A DNA stretch of 64,000 nucleotides from Prevotella sp. (GTDB lineage Bacteria > Bacteroidota > Bacteroidia > Bacteroidales > Bacteroidaceae), in the NCBI GenBank assembly GCA_017470345.1, contig JAFUEP010000030.1:1-64000 (forward strand). The letters are read 5' to 3'. Positions 17,570-25,817 of the stretch are shown here, in pieces (position 1 is the first letter of the stretch; each line of letters starts with the position of its first letter). The notes below the pieces were generated by a model. It made no database searches and was not told the DNA's origin. It saw nothing but the letters and a program-made list of their open reading frames with translations. The position numbers were made by a program, and so were the translations under genes.

Positions 17570-18051
17570 AGACGCTGCGCATGGCCAACGCCACGTTGCT
17601 GCCTGAGGTGACCCGCATGATCGATGCCGGCCATAGCGTCACGCTGCCGCTCAGAGGACGCAGCATGCGACCGTTCCTCGAGGACGGACGCGACAAGGCG
17701 CTGCTGGTCAGCTTCCCCCGCCCCCCACGCGTGGGCGACGCCGTGCTGGCCGAGATCTCCGCAGGCACCTACGTGCTCCATCGCATCGTCAGGATCGACG
17801 GCGACGCCGTGACCCTGCGCGGCGACGGCAACCTCTCCACGGAGCACTGCACCACCGCCGACCTGCGGGCCCTAGCCGTGGGCTTCTATCGCAAGGGGCG
17901 CACGTCGCCCGACATGACCAGCGGCCTCAAGTGGCGCCTCTACTCTTGGCTGTGGATGCGCCTGCTGCCCGTCCGTCGCTACCTGCTCTTCGCGCTCCAT
18001 CCGCACATCCCGAACCGAATAAAGAAAACTTTGAAGGATGAAGGTGGCTAA
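17566..18051 (+). CDS. S24/S26 ER-type (SipW-like) signal peptidase-like protein
   Basis: 161 residues, starting at 17566 within the stop of the HprK-like gene (ATGA). LRGRSMRPFL (Ser33) is the S26 catalytic-serine box. TYVLHRIVRIDGDAVTLRGDGN has His (72) where bacterial LepB has Lys, as in ER-type/SipW signal peptidases, and RGDGN corresponds to their KGDxN box. The C-terminal RLYSWLWMRLLPVRRYLLFAL is the only hydrophobic segment and may anchor it. A leader-peptide-processing role in a RiPP-like module is inferred. No precursor peptide or radical-SAM gene was found next to it. Confidence 0.75.
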   Translation: MKTLRMANATLLPEVTRMIDAGHSVTLPLRGRSMRPFLEDGRDKALLVSFPRPPRVGDAVLAEISAGTYVLHRIVRIDGDAVTLRGDGNLSTEHCTTADLRALAVGFYRKGRTSPDMTSGLKWRLYSWLWMRLLPVRRYLLFALHPHIPNRIKKTLKDEGG

Positions 18052-18092
18052 AGGTGGAAGGAGGAAGGTTGATGGGTCGGCTTCGCCGAGGT

Positions 18093-18213
18093 GGAAGGAG
18101 GAAGGAGGAAGGAGGAAGGACTTCAACCTTCAACCATCAACCTTCAACCATCAACCTTCAACCCTCAACCTGCGCGAAGCGCACACATCAACCTTCAACC
18201 CTCAACCCTCAAC
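18093..18213. repeat. Heptamer arrays GGAAGGA and CTTCAAC with hairpins
   Basis: Four GGAAGGA units (18093-18120) run straight into seven CTTCAAC/CATCAAC/CCTCAAC units (18121-18169). The hairpin TGCGC-GAA-GCGCA follows at about 18171-18183, then four more units (18186-18213). A second hairpin, CGGC-TTC-GCCG, lies at about 18079-18089. They fill the spacer between the peptidase-like and PqqD genes. Confidence 0.85.
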
Positions 18214-18226
18214 CCTTACAAAAGAA

Positions 18227-18493
18227 ATGAAGACCAAGAAAGGATTCAACCTCCGCTCCATCTGCGGCGAGAACATCATCGTCGGCGAAGGCATCGAGAA
18301 CATCGACTTCAGCCGCATCATCAGCATGAACGAGTCGGCGGCCTACCTCTGGAGCCGCATCAAGGACACTGACTTCGACGAGGACACCCTCGTCAGGCTC
18401 CTCCTCGACGAATACGACGTCGACGAGGCCACGGCCCGCGCCGACGTCCAGTCACTCATCCCGAAATGGCTCGAGGCCGGCATCATCGAATAG
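18227..18493 (+). CDS. PqqD-family peptide-binding protein
   Basis: 88 residues; the start at 18227 is chosen because upstream in-frame codons are repeat sequence. It matches the PqqD / RiPP recognition element fold: short N-terminal strands (FNLRSICGENIIVGEGIE), then the conserved MNESAAYLWSRI helix and DEDTLVRLLLDEYDVDEATARADV. PqqD-like proteins bind RiPP leader peptides and present them to maturases. It forms a module with the HprK-like and SipW-like genes. The target peptide is not visible in the window. Confidence 0.85.
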   Translation: MKTKKGFNLRSICGENIIVGEGIENIDFSRIISMNESAAYLWSRIKDTDFDEDTLVRLLLDEYDVDEATARADVQSLIPKWLEAGIIE

Positions 18494-18499
18494 CCGCCA

Positions 18500-18595
18500 C
18501 GCCCGTCTGCACAAACAGCAAGTCCGTACGACCGTCTGAACAAACAGTAAGTCCGTACAACCGTCTGCACAAACAGCAAGTCCGTACGCCCGTCT
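18500..18595. repeat. 29-bp tandem repeat, 3.3 copies
   Basis: Units at 18500-18528, 18529-18557 and 18558-18586, plus a 9-bp partial unit, share CGTCTGCACAAACAGCAAGT. It fills exactly the gap between the convergent pqqD-like and ispE genes. There are no CRISPR-like spacers. Confidence 0.85.
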
Positions 18596-19426
18596 TCAGA
18601 GCCGCAGCACCCGGCGGAACATCCCCTCGAACACTCCTTCGAGGGATATTTCGTGCCTGAACAGGCCGAAGACGGCACTGCCGCTGCCACTCATGGCCGC
18701 ATAGACGGCCCCCAGCTCATAGAGCTGTTCCTTGATGGCTGCAATCTCGGGATGCAGGGCGAAGACGCTCCGCTCGAAGTCGTTGACGAGCTCGTCGCGC
18801 CACGTCTCGATGGGCTGACTGACGATCGTCCGGCAGTTCTTCAGCGGGCGCTCAGGCCTGATCAGGGCGAAGGCCTCTTTCGTCGGGACGGGGATGTCAG
18901 GACGGACGATGGCGATATATAGTCCCTTGAGCGACAGGTCGATAGGCATCAGCCGCTCGCCGATGCCTTCAGCGTAGGCCGCACGGCCGACGATGAAGAA
19001 GGGGCAGTCGGCCCCCAGCCGCGCCACGCGCTCCACCATCTGCTCCTCCGTCAGCCCGAGCCCGTAGGCACGGTTGAGCAGCGTCATCATCGCCGCCCCG
19101 TCGCTCGAGCCGCCGCCCATGCCCGCCTGCGTCGGGATCGCCTTGTAGAGATGGGCATGCACCCGCGGCAGGGCCGCAAACTCCGCCTTCAGCAGATCGT
19201 ATGCCCTGACGACGAGGTTGCGACGCTCGTCGCCCTCGATGGCGATATTCGTCACCTTCAGGTCGCAGTCAGCGTCCGACGGGAACCGCTCGTCCATCGT
19301 CGTCACCTCCAGCGCGTCGCACAGCGGGACAGGATAGAACACGGTCTCCAGATTGTGATAGCCGTCGGGCCTGTGCTCCACGACATTGAGGCCGAGATTG
19401 ATCTTTGCGATAGGAAATGTTATCAT
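18596..19426 (-). CDS. ispE: 4-diphosphocytidyl-2-C-methyl-D-erythritol kinase
   Basis: 276 residues of the GHMP kinase superfamily: N-terminal FPIAKINLGLNVVEHRPDGYH is the IspE signature, the ATP-binding loop is IPTQAGMGGGSSDGAA, and the C-terminal AMSGSGSAVFGLF is the third GHMP motif. It phosphorylates CDP-ME in the MEP isoprenoid pathway. A TAnnTTTG box (CAAACTTA, 19431-19438) sits only four bases before the ATG, so the transcript should be leaderless or close to it. It is convergent with the pqqD-like gene across a 29-bp tandem repeat. Confidence 0.95.
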   Translation of the reverse strand: MITFPIAKINLGLNVVEHRPDGYHNLETVFYPVPLCDALEVTTMDERFPSDADCDLKVTNIAIEGDERRNLVVRAYDLLKAEFAALPRVHAHLYKAIPTQAGMGGGSSDGAAMMTLLNRAYGLGLTEEQMVERVARLGADCPFFIVGRAAYAEGIGERLMPIDLSLKGLYIAIVRPDIPVPTKEAFALIRPERPLKNCRTIVSQPIETWRDELVNDFERSVFALHPEIAAIKEQLYELGAVYAAMSGSGSAVFGLFRHEISLEGVFEGMFRRVLRL

Positions 19427-19489
19427 GCTGCAAACTTACACATTTTTTCTGACACCACCTCCGTTTTTGCCGAAAATCTTAAAATAATT

Positions 19490-19521
19490 TTTGGTGGTTC
19501 GCAGACTATTTCGTAATTTTG
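19490..19521 (+). promoter_or_regulatory. dnaB promoter
   Basis: TTTG (19490-19493), 20 bp, TAATTTTG (19514-19521): a full match to the Bacteroidota consensus, 23 bp before the dnaB ATG. Confidence 0.75.
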
Positions 19522-19544
19522 CAACCCCAAAACAAACCATCATC

Positions 19545-21098
19545 ATGCCAGAACAGAACAGCGGCCGCCGACCCGCACGCCGGCAGCCACAACCCATCGA
19601 CAACACCTACGCCCACCTGCAGCCGCAGGCACTCGACGTCGAGCGTGCCGTCATCGGTGCGCTCCTCATCGACAAGGACGCCTACGCCGTCGTCTGCGAG
19701 ATCCTCGCGCCTGAGAGCTTCTATGAGCCCCGCAACCAGCTCATCTACACCGCCATACGCGACCTCAGCCTCAAGGAGAACCCCGTCGACGTGCTCACCG
19801 TCACCGAGCAGCTCGCACAGAGCGGACAGCTCGAAGAGGCGGGCGGACCCGCCTACATCGCCGAGATCTCCAGCCGCGTGGCCACCAGCGCCCACGTCGA
19901 GTATCATGCCCACATCGTGGCACAGAAGTCGCTCGCAAGACAGCTCATCCAGTATGCCGGCGACATCGAGACCAAAGCCTTCGACGAGACCATCGACGTC
20001 GACGAGCTCATGCAGCAGGCCGAGGGCGCCCTCTTCGAGCTCTCACAGAAGAACATGAAGAAGGACTACACCCAGATCGACCCCGTCGTCGCACAGGCCA
20101 TACAGAGCATCCAGAAGGCCGCCGCCAACACCGACGGACTGACGGGCATCCCCACCGGCTATCACTCCCTCGACGACAAGACCAGCGGATGGCAGGCTTC
20201 CGACCTCGTCATCATCGCCGGACGACCCGCCATGGGTAAGACGTCGTTCGCCCTGTCGCTCGCCAAGAACATCGCCGTCGACTATAAGGTGCCCATCGCC
20301 TTCTTCTCGCTCGAAATGTCTAACGTGCAGCTCGTCAACCGCCTCATCTCGAACACCTGCGAGATCGAGGGCAAGAAGATCCTCAACGGACAGCTCCAGC
20401 AGGACGAGTGGGAACGCCTCGACAAGCGCGTCAACGCCCTCCTGGGCGCACCCCTCTACGTCGACGACACCCCCGGACTCTCTGTCTTCGAACTGCGCAC
20501 GAAGGCCCGCCGGCTGGTGCGCGAGCACGGCGTGAAGATCATCATGATCGACTATCTGCAGCTCATGAACGCCAACGGCATGCGCTTCTCCTCACGTCAG
20601 GAGGAGGTCTCCACCATCTCGCGATCGCTCAAGGGACTGGCCAAGGAGCTCGACATCCCCATCCTCGCCCTGAGCCAGCTCAACCGCGGCGTCGAGTCGC
20701 GCGACGGACTCGAGGGCAAGCGACCGCAGCTCAGCGACCTGCGCGAGTCGGGAGCCATCGAGCAGGATGCCGACATGGTGCTCTTCGTCCACCGACCCGA
20801 GTATTATAACATCTATCAGGACGACAACGGACGCGACCTCCACGGCATGGCCCAGATCATCATCGCCAAGCACCGTAAGGGTGCCACGGGCGACGTCCTG
20901 CTCACCTTCCGCGGCGAATACACCCGCTTCGAGAATCCCGAGGACAGCCGACTCGGCAACCGCGCCCCCGCTGGCAGCGGCGAGATCCTCGGCTCCAAGA
21001 TCGACGGCCAGGCCCCCAGCGCCATGCCCGACGGCTTCTCACCCTTCGCCGACGACGCACCCCTGCCCATGCCCGGCGACGGCAGCGTGCCCTTCTGA
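19545..21098 (+). CDS. dnaB: Replicative DNA helicase DnaB
   Basis: 517 residues from the ATG at 19545, placed just after a consensus promoter. The N-terminal helical domain starts at PQALDVERAVIGALL. The RecA-like domain has Walker A GRPAMGKTSFALSL, Walker B IIMIDYLQLM, SQLNRGVE and the C-terminal LSDLRESGAIEQDAD with an arginine-finger region. The last 45 residues are a Pro/Gly/Asp-rich tail. No intein interrupts it. It unwinds DNA at the replication fork. Tandem hairpins follow the gene. Confidence 0.96.
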   Translation: MPEQNSGRRPARRQPQPIDNTYAHLQPQALDVERAVIGALLIDKDAYAVVCEILAPESFYEPRNQLIYTAIRDLSLKENPVDVLTVTEQLAQSGQLEEAGGPAYIAEISSRVATSAHVEYHAHIVAQKSLARQLIQYAGDIETKAFDETIDVDELMQQAEGALFELSQKNMKKDYTQIDPVVAQAIQSIQKAAANTDGLTGIPTGYHSLDDKTSGWQASDLVIIAGRPAMGKTSFALSLAKNIAVDYKVPIAFFSLEMSNVQLVNRLISNTCEIEGKKILNGQLQQDEWERLDKRVNALLGAPLYVDDTPGLSVFELRTKARRLVREHGVKIIMIDYLQLMNANGMRFSSRQEEVSTISRSLKGLAKELDIPILALSQLNRGVESRDGLEGKRPQLSDLRESGAIEQDADMVLFVHRPEYYNIYQDDNGRDLHGMAQIIIAKHRKGATGDVLLTFRGEYTRFENPEDSRLGNRAPAGSGEILGSKIDGQAPSAMPDGFSPFADDAPLPMPGDGSVPF

Positions 21099-21127
21099 CA
21101 GAAGCCCTCCACACTTATGTGTTAGAC

Positions 21128-21209
21128 AAAGTGCCGTTGTGTCGCAAGCACAGCGGCACTTTGACGCCAACGAAGTGCCGTTGTGTCATAAACACAGCGG
21201 CACTTCGTT
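21128..21209. terminator. Tandem hairpin repeats after dnaB
   Basis: Two stem-loops: AAAGTGCCGTTGTG (21128-21141) pairs with CACAGCGGCACTTT (21149-21162), and AACGAAGTGCCGTTGTGT (21169-21186) pairs with ACACAGCGGCACTTCGTT (21192-21209). A third half-copy starts at about 21214. They separate the convergent dnaB and DUF5686 genes and may end transcription in both directions, though long T-tracts are missing. The CGGCACTT core recurs at 14060-14147. Confidence 0.6.
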
Positions 21210-21292
21210 GTTAGCGAAGTGCCGTTATGCTGCAAATACAATAATCCCGCAATGTCTTGCCGACGGGGCTCTGACGTGATTCCCGGAATCTG

Positions 21293-23893
21293 TCAGAACG
21301 TCATGCGGATCATGAAGCGGACGCCCTGCTTGTGGGCGGTGGGGAGATCGAGATAGCTGAGACGACGGACGTACTCGACGTGGATGATCTTGAAGATGTT
21401 GTGGATGCCGGCGGAGACCTCCCAGTAGGGACGCTTGCTGTCGAGGATATAGGAGCCCTCGGGGAAGTGCATGAGGACGTCGCTGCCGGCGTTCTGAGGC
21501 AGGTAGGGGTTGTTCTTGTCTGTCAGCTGGCCCCAGAAGCAGCGGACGGAGAGCCACTCACGCCACTTGAGGCGCTTGAGCAGGGGGATGCGGTTGAAGA
21601 TCTTGCCGTTGAGGTCCCAGGAGATGATGGCTGCGGCGTAGCGGTCGTTGAGGAACTCCATGTTGTTGACAAGCATGAAGGTGTAGTCCTGAAGGATGTA
21701 GCTGAGGTTGGTCTCGGGGGCGACGAGCAGGGGGAAGGGCACCTGGTTCCACTGGATGCCGCCCTTGACGAGGCAGTCGACCTTGCCCCACGACTTGAGC
21801 CAGAAGCGCTTGTAGATGCTGAGCTGGGTGAGGTTGTAGCTGTAGTCGCCGCCAAGGAGGCCCTTGAAGCCCATGGTGTGGCCGAGGGTGAAGACGGGGG
21901 AGTCGAGATTGATGGGCAGTCGGCGCTGCTTGGTGTTGATGAAGGTCTCGCCGGGGGCGAAGCGCACCTCGGCGCGCAGCTCGGTGGTGCGTATCTTCTG
22001 TGATGGCACCGAGACCTGACCCGGAGCAGCTGGATGGCTCCAGTTGGTCCATGTGGACGGGTCGCTGTTCATGCTCAGGGGGATATAGTAGAGCCGTCCG
22101 GCGCCTTCGTCCTCCTCGGTCTTGAAGGCGACGGTGGTGCGGAAGCCCCAGTCTTCCTCGCGCTCGAAGGTGAGCGACTGGCGGTTGTAGAAGAGCATCT
22201 TGTCGACGGTGGTCCACTTGAACGAGGTGAAGACGTTGTCCTTGTCGGTGCGCATGAACTTGTCGGAGGGCGACTCGATGTCGTAGCTCGACGAGAGGGT
22301 GAGGGTGCGCTTGGGGAACTCGCGGGGCAGGTATTCCTTCTTGTTGAACGACCAGGTGACGTCGCCGCGGTAGTAGGTCTTCTTGGAGCCGATGCCGCGG
22401 GCGATGTAGCCGCTGAGGAAGAGGTTGGAGTCGAGGTTGGCGGTGGTCTGTGCGGAGAAGCGCAGGCGCAGGTCGTCGATGAAGTTCTGGCTGACCATGG
22501 TGTTGATGGGGCCGATGTCGACCTTGGAGGGCTTGCCTGTCTCGACGAAGTTCTCGATGAAGGCCTTGAGGCCGAAGATGAGGTACTTGAAGCCTTTCAT
22601 CTGCTCGAGGCCGTGGACGAAGGCGTCCATGGAGCTCTCGCTCTTGGTCAGCTCCACCTGACGATAGCGGGCCCAGAAGTCGTCGCCCTGCATCATGGCG
22701 TTGACGTCCTTGACTTCCTTCTTCTTGCCCTTGAAGAGCTGGCGGGGCAGCTCGTCGAAGGCGTAGTCGGTGAGGCGGGTGTTGCGGATGACGGCGAACT
22801 CCTGGAGGAAGTTGGCCACCTTGAGCTCGGTGAACATGTCGTCGACGGAGAGGACCCACTCGCCGTTGGGCAGGCGCTGGAACTCCTGTGTGACCTTCAT
22901 GTTCTCGACGAAGTTGACGTCGGAGCGCTTGGGGATGGTCATCTCGCAGCGCTTCACCTGATAGCTGGAGTCGGCGAGGATGTAGAGCTGGCCGCGGAAG
23001 CCGAAGTCCTGCTGGTTGTTGGGCAGGAAGGTGAGGTGGAAGCAGAGGTCGTGGTCGACGTAGATGGTGTCCTCGATGTAGTAGCGATAGAAGGCGATGG
23101 CATCGTCGCCGATAGGCGAGGTGAAGGGATACTGGAGGAGGCGGATCTGGTCGTCGTAGATGTTGACATCGGTGAAGATGTCGTGCATGGCGGTGGTGAG
23201 GATGTCGCCCGTCTGGATGAGCTCGTTGATGCCTGTGTTGCTGACGCCCTTGACGATGGTCTTCTCGTCGTGGGGCTGACGGCGGTAGATCTTCTGTGAG
23301 ACCTGCTCGTCGACGGAGACGGGCAGGATGAGCTTGTTGTTATACTGGCAGGCCTCGATCTGGTTGAGGAGCCACTGCTTCTTGGCGAGTCGGCCCGAGT
23401 CGAGCATCGCGGGGGTGATGTCGTTGAGGGCGAGGGTCAGCTTCTGGTATTTGGTGTACTGATAGAAGTCGTGGTTGGAGAGGTCGGTGCGCTTCTTGGC
23501 GGCGACGACCTTGCGCATGAGCTCGACGGCAGGGTTGTTCTTGCGGCTGTAGCGCTGACGCTTGGACTTGACGGTCACCTCCTTGAGCATCTTGTTGTCA
23601 GGGCGCAGGCGGATGCGCATGTAGGCCGACGTCTTGTTGTCGACGATGATGGTCTGCTGCTGATAGCCGACGGCGCTGAACGTCAGGGGCCACCCCTGAT
23701 GGCGGGCGATGGTGAAGTGGCCGTTGATGTCGCTGGCCACGGCGACGCCATGGCCGCGGTAGATGCATGAGGCGAAGGGGATGGTGTCGCCTGTCTGGGC
23801 ATCAAGGATATGGCCAGAGAGGGTCTGGGCCTTAGCGCCGACGGCGAGGCCCATGATCATGAGGAGCAGGAGGACGGCCTTGGTCTTAGACAT
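21293..23893 (-). CDS. DUF5686 / carboxypeptidase-like outer-membrane protein
   Basis: 866 residues: signal peptide (AVLLLLMIMGLAVGAKAQ), a CarboxypepD_reg beta-sandwich at about 24-110 (LSGHILDAQTGDTIPFASCIYRGHGVAV...ISL-type ending in LRPDNKMLKEVTV), then the DUF5686 region, a large barrel-like domain ending in aromatic strands (GVRFMIRMTF, terminal Phe as in outer-membrane barrels). The family resembles TonB-dependent receptors without a plug. Its start overlaps the CDP-alcohol phosphatidyltransferase gene by 8 bp, so the two are coupled. The role is unknown; envelope glycolipid or lipid handling is possible from the pairing. Confidence 0.85.
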   Translation of the reverse strand: MSKTKAVLLLLMIMGLAVGAKAQTLSGHILDAQTGDTIPFASCIYRGHGVAVASDINGHFTIARHQGWPLTFSAVGYQQQTIIVDNKTSAYMRIRLRPDNKMLKEVTVKSKRQRYSRKNNPAVELMRKVVAAKKRTDLSNHDFYQYTKYQKLTLALNDITPAMLDSGRLAKKQWLLNQIEACQYNNKLILPVSVDEQVSQKIYRRQPHDEKTIVKGVSNTGINELIQTGDILTTAMHDIFTDVNIYDDQIRLLQYPFTSPIGDDAIAFYRYYIEDTIYVDHDLCFHLTFLPNNQQDFGFRGQLYILADSSYQVKRCEMTIPKRSDVNFVENMKVTQEFQRLPNGEWVLSVDDMFTELKVANFLQEFAVIRNTRLTDYAFDELPRQLFKGKKKEVKDVNAMMQGDDFWARYRQVELTKSESSMDAFVHGLEQMKGFKYLIFGLKAFIENFVETGKPSKVDIGPINTMVSQNFIDDLRLRFSAQTTANLDSNLFLSGYIARGIGSKKTYYRGDVTWSFNKKEYLPREFPKRTLTLSSSYDIESPSDKFMRTDKDNVFTSFKWTTVDKMLFYNRQSLTFEREEDWGFRTTVAFKTEEDEGAGRLYYIPLSMNSDPSTWTNWSHPAAPGQVSVPSQKIRTTELRAEVRFAPGETFINTKQRRLPINLDSPVFTLGHTMGFKGLLGGDYSYNLTQLSIYKRFWLKSWGKVDCLVKGGIQWNQVPFPLLVAPETNLSYILQDYTFMLVNNMEFLNDRYAAAIISWDLNGKIFNRIPLLKRLKWREWLSVRCFWGQLTDKNNPYLPQNAGSDVLMHFPEGSYILDSKRPYWEVSAGIHNIFKIIHVEYVRRLSYLDLPTAHKQGVRFMIRMTF

Positions 23894-24845
23894 TGAACTG
23901 CTTGCACATTGATTCGTGGCGATGCTTCATGTAGTAGTAGAGAGCGGCGAGGACGGTGATCTCGAAGAGAGGATAGATCCACGGCTGGTTGATGAGACAG
24001 CCGATGAAGAGCATCGTGGCGCGCGTGTTATGGGTCAGCACATTGGTCATCCACATCAGGGGCAGGCTCTTCTGGCGGAAGGCCTCGCGGAACGACTGGG
24101 GCATGTCGGCAGCACTGGGGTACTTGGCCTTCACCTTGCGGAAGAAGCGCTGGAACTCGGGCGTGGCCTCCTCCTGCTTCTTGCACCAGCCGGAGTAGAA
24201 GTAATGGAAGACGTGCTCCCAGAAGTGGCCCTTGTCGGCCACCATCAGCGGACCGACCTTGTGCTTGGGGATGCGGTCGAGCAGACGCACCTCGGCCTCG
24301 TAGCTGGCCAGCTCGCTGCCCTCCTCGCCCTTGATGAAGTAGAGGTGGATCTGGCGATAATAGTCGGCCAGCTGACACTGATGGGCGTGCCAGTAGAAGC
24401 CGGCATAGGCGCAGAGGAGGAAGCCCCAGATGCCCCAGTTGAAGTCGGTGAAGGGGATGGGCTGATGCCACATGCGCAGGGCGATGGCCAGATAGCAGAA
24501 GAAGAACCAGACGTCGCTGGCGAAGCCGTCGAGCATGCGGCCCACGAGGGTCTTATGATTGGTCAGACGGGCCATCTGGCCGTCAGTGGAGTCGCAGAAG
24601 TTGGCCAGCATCAGGAGCACCACGCCACAGACGTTCCACCACAGCTCCGTGTGATAGAAGCAATAGCCGGCGCCTGCGCCGAGAAACATCGAGAGGATGG
24701 TGACGAAATTGGGGGTGGCTCCGAGCTTGATCCACATCAGGGCAAAGGCGAGTCCGATGGGGCGCGTGAAGTAGACATCGAGCCACTCCTCAGTGTCGTT
24801 CGACTTGAACGACTCGTGAAGTAATTGCTTAAATGACTTGTCCAT
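23886..24845 (-). CDS. CDP-alcohol phosphatidyltransferase family protein
   Basis: 319 residues, polytopic. The signature reads D85-x2-DG-x2-AR-x8-G-x3-D106-x4-D111 (DSTDGQMAR, GRMLDGFASD). The last spacing is four residues rather than the usual three, which marks a divergent subfamily. Such enzymes move a phospho-alcohol from CDP-activated donors onto lipid or sugar alcohols. It is divergently adjacent to an unusual IspD-family cytidylyltransferase that could supply a CDP-alcohol, and overlaps the DUF5686 gene. Substrate unknown. Confidence 0.85.
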   Translation of the reverse strand: MDKSFKQLLHESFKSNDTEEWLDVYFTRPIGLAFALMWIKLGATPNFVTILSMFLGAGAGYCFYHTELWWNVCGVVLLMLANFCDSTDGQMARLTNHKTLVGRMLDGFASDVWFFFCYLAIALRMWHQPIPFTDFNWGIWGFLLCAYAGFYWHAHQCQLADYYRQIHLYFIKGEEGSELASYEAEVRLLDRIPKHKVGPLMVADKGHFWEHVFHYFYSGWCKKQEEATPEFQRFFRKVKAKYPSAADMPQSFREAFRQKSLPLMWMTNVLTHNTRATMLFIGCLINQPWIYPLFEITVLAALYYYMKHRHESMCKQFNV

Positions 24846-24945
24846 ATATAATAATATGTATTATCCTACGTTGGCGATGAAGAGCGGCGAGGGCTTTTCT
24901 GCGTTGACAGCAAACTTCAGAGCGCCGCAGAGTTTTATCGGGGTG

Positions 24946-24953
24946 CAAAGGTA
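24946..24953 (-). promoter_or_regulatory. -7 box of the CDP-alcohol transferase gene
   Basis: CAAAGGTA (complement TACCTTTG) lies about 100 bp before the start codon, so a leader of roughly 90 nt is expected. Beyond this and the opposing promoter at 25046-25077, nothing else is seen in the 254-bp divergent spacer. Confidence 0.5.
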
Positions 24954-25045
24954 CGCATTTTATATGACAATACGCACATTTTGGTTTTATATTTGATTAT
25001 TTTTAAAGAATAATCGACCCGGCAGGGCCAAAATCGCGCGGTTTA

Positions 25046-25077
25046 TTTGCCGATAAGGAAAAAAAGTCGTAACTTTG
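25046..25077 (+). promoter_or_regulatory. Promoter of the IspD-family gene
   Basis: TTTG (25046-25049), 20 bp, TAACTTTG (25070-25077), followed by the ATG 22 bp later. Confidence 0.7.
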
Positions 25078-25099
25078 CGCCATCCTAAGACAAGACGAA

Positions 25100-25753
25100 A
25101 TGAAACAGACAGACCGCAACGTCATCATGATCACGGCCGGAGGCGTGGGAGCGCGCTTCGGCAGCAGCGTGCCTAAACAATATGTCGAGATGAACGGCCG
25201 AAAGGTCATCGCATACGTCATCGACGCCTGCCGCAAGGCGCAGATGGCCGACGCGCTGCTCGTCGTGGCCCACCCCAGCTATCACGAAGAGCTCACGAGG
25301 GAGTTCGGCGTGGAGGTCGCGGCCAGCGGACCTGAGCTGAACGTCACGAAGCGCAACGGCCTCGACTATATCCGCGAGCACGCGCCGCAGTGCGAGAAGG
25401 TCATCGTGGCCGACGCCGTCAGGCCGGCCGTGGAGAGCAGCGTGCTCGACCGCTTCTTCCGCCTGCTCGACGACTACGACGCCGTGGCCTGCGCGCACAA
25501 GATCACGGACAGCCTGGGACGCCACGGGCAATGGATCGTCAACCGCGAGGAATACTACACGCTATCGGCGCCCGAGGCCTTCCGATTCCCCCTCATCGAC
25601 AGCCACTTCAGGGCCGACTCGCCCCTGACGGAGTCGATACAGCAGCTGCCGGAGACGTCGCGCGTATACCTCGACTTCGACGTCCCTTACTACGACAAGC
25701 TGACCTATCCTGAGGACCTGGCCAAGATCCAGAGCATCATGAGCCGAAGATAG
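25100..25753 (+). CDS. Divergent IspD/TarI-family cytidylyltransferase
   Basis: 217 residues with the nucleotide-binding signature ITAGGVGARFGSSVPKQY (residues 11-28) and VADAVRP. The usual TPQ-x-F loop of MEP cytidylyltransferases reads SAPEAFRFP here, and NIKITTPEDL reads YYDKLTYPEDL, so it is not a canonical IspD. Members of the family make CDP-methylerythritol, CDP-ribitol or related CDP-alcohols. Its divergent neighbour is a CDP-alcohol phosphatidyltransferase, and rpiB (ribose/ribulose-phosphate isomerase) follows, so a CDP-pentitol or similar head-group precursor is an attractive inference. It could still be the cell's IspD if no other copy exists. Confidence 0.75.
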   Translation: MKQTDRNVIMITAGGVGARFGSSVPKQYVEMNGRKVIAYVIDACRKAQMADALLVVAHPSYHEELTREFGVEVAASGPELNVTKRNGLDYIREHAPQCEKVIVADAVRPAVESSVLDRFFRLLDDYDAVACAHKITDSLGRHGQWIVNREEYYTLSAPEAFRFPLIDSHFRADSPLTESIQQLPETSRVYLDFDVPYYDKLTYPEDLAKIQSIMSRR

Positions 25754-25817
25754 GTGCGCGCGGGAATAAAGTGACTTTGAAAATATTCATCATAAAAACC
25801 TAAAAAAACAGCAGACT

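Noticed and set aside
18500..18586. CRISPR array
   Set aside because: The 29-bp units are contiguous with no unique spacers, and there are no cas genes in the window. The same applies to 14060-14147 and 57681-57764.
25100..25753. Plain assignment as ispD
   Set aside because: The nucleotide-binding motif fits, but the TPQ loop and the C-terminal KITTPEDL-type motif are altered and the neighbours suggest another CDP-alcohol, so the symbol was withheld.
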